Assembly: GCA_030596145.1 (NCBI GenBank)
Contig: JAUVKS010000132.1
Location: 1-5,756, forward strand
DNA length: 5,756 nucleotides
Direction: 5' to 3'
Source: Pseudomonadota bacterium
GTDB taxonomy: Bacteria; Desulfobacterota; Syntrophia; Syntrophales; JADFWA01
The translations under genes and the position numbers were made by a program. The notes beneath the pieces were generated by a model that was not told where the DNA came from, made no database searches, and was given only the letters and a program-made list of their open reading frames with translations. Below are positions 5,745 through 5,756 of the stretch, piece after piece (positions within the stretch are counted from its first letter, which is position 1; the number at the start of each line of letters is the position of its first letter).

Positions 5745-5756
5745 ATGGCATATCGT
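5745..5756 (+). CDS. Start of a further gene (partial, four codons)
   Basis: ATG GCA TAT CGT (MAYR) runs to the window edge and is preceded by AAAGGAGAAA (5731-5740), a good Shine-Dalgarno site at ordinary spacing. Four residues do not identify the product. Small 2[4Fe-4S] ferredoxins of anaerobes often begin in a similar way, but this is only a guess. Confidence 0.6.

Overview
The window looks like a chromosomal segment from an anaerobic bacterium that makes ATP from acyl-CoA thioesters. Two phosphate acyltransferase-family genes and a butyrate kinase lie in one tight cluster, followed by an Fe-S flavoprotein of the 2,4-dienoyl-CoA reductase / Old Yellow Enzyme type. These genes, the strong AAGGAG-type ribosome binding sites, the moderate base composition and a dispersed ATTCC...GGGAAT hairpin would fit a fermentative or syntrophic Desulfobacterota-like organism. 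That placement is an inference with low confidence; a Firmicute is not excluded.

Layout. Positions 1-123 may hold the 3' end of an unrecognised gene. Positions 124-544 are an AT-rich intergenic region carrying a good sigma-54 type -24/-12 promoter match (228-243), a 13-bp inverted repeat (284-321), and a previously unflagged structure at 395-512. That structure is a 100-bp unit with 10-bp inverted ends, flanked by a perfect 9-bp direct repeat and carrying a central hairpin, which is how a small non-autonomous transposable element (MITE) looks. It sits just upstream of the first gene's ribosome binding site. Positions 545-3448 hold phosphate acyltransferase-like gene A, phosphate acyltransferase-like gene B and butyrate kinase. 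A and B are separated by 1 base, and B overlaps the kinase gene by 4 bases (ATGA), so this is almost certainly one translationally coupled operon. Positions 3449-3628 contain a possible 38-codon ORF and a perfect 7-bp-arm dyad. Positions 3629-5578 encode the 649-residue flavoenzyme. Positions 5579-5744 are intergenic, and the first four codons of another gene begin at 5745.

How the genes may work together. An acyl-CoA would be converted to acyl phosphate by the phosphate acyltransferase and then to acid plus ATP by butyrate kinase. The flavoenzyme could reduce an enoyl- or dienoyl-type intermediate upstream. The most interesting protein-level point is that the two acyltransferase paralogues are divergent in complementary ways. 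A keeps the Ser-Arg motif and a conserved Arg but has lost the VNP and V(D/E)GPL-type segments. B keeps VNP and VEGPL but has lost the Ser-Arg motif and that Arg. They may form one heteromeric enzyme, or only one may be catalytic.
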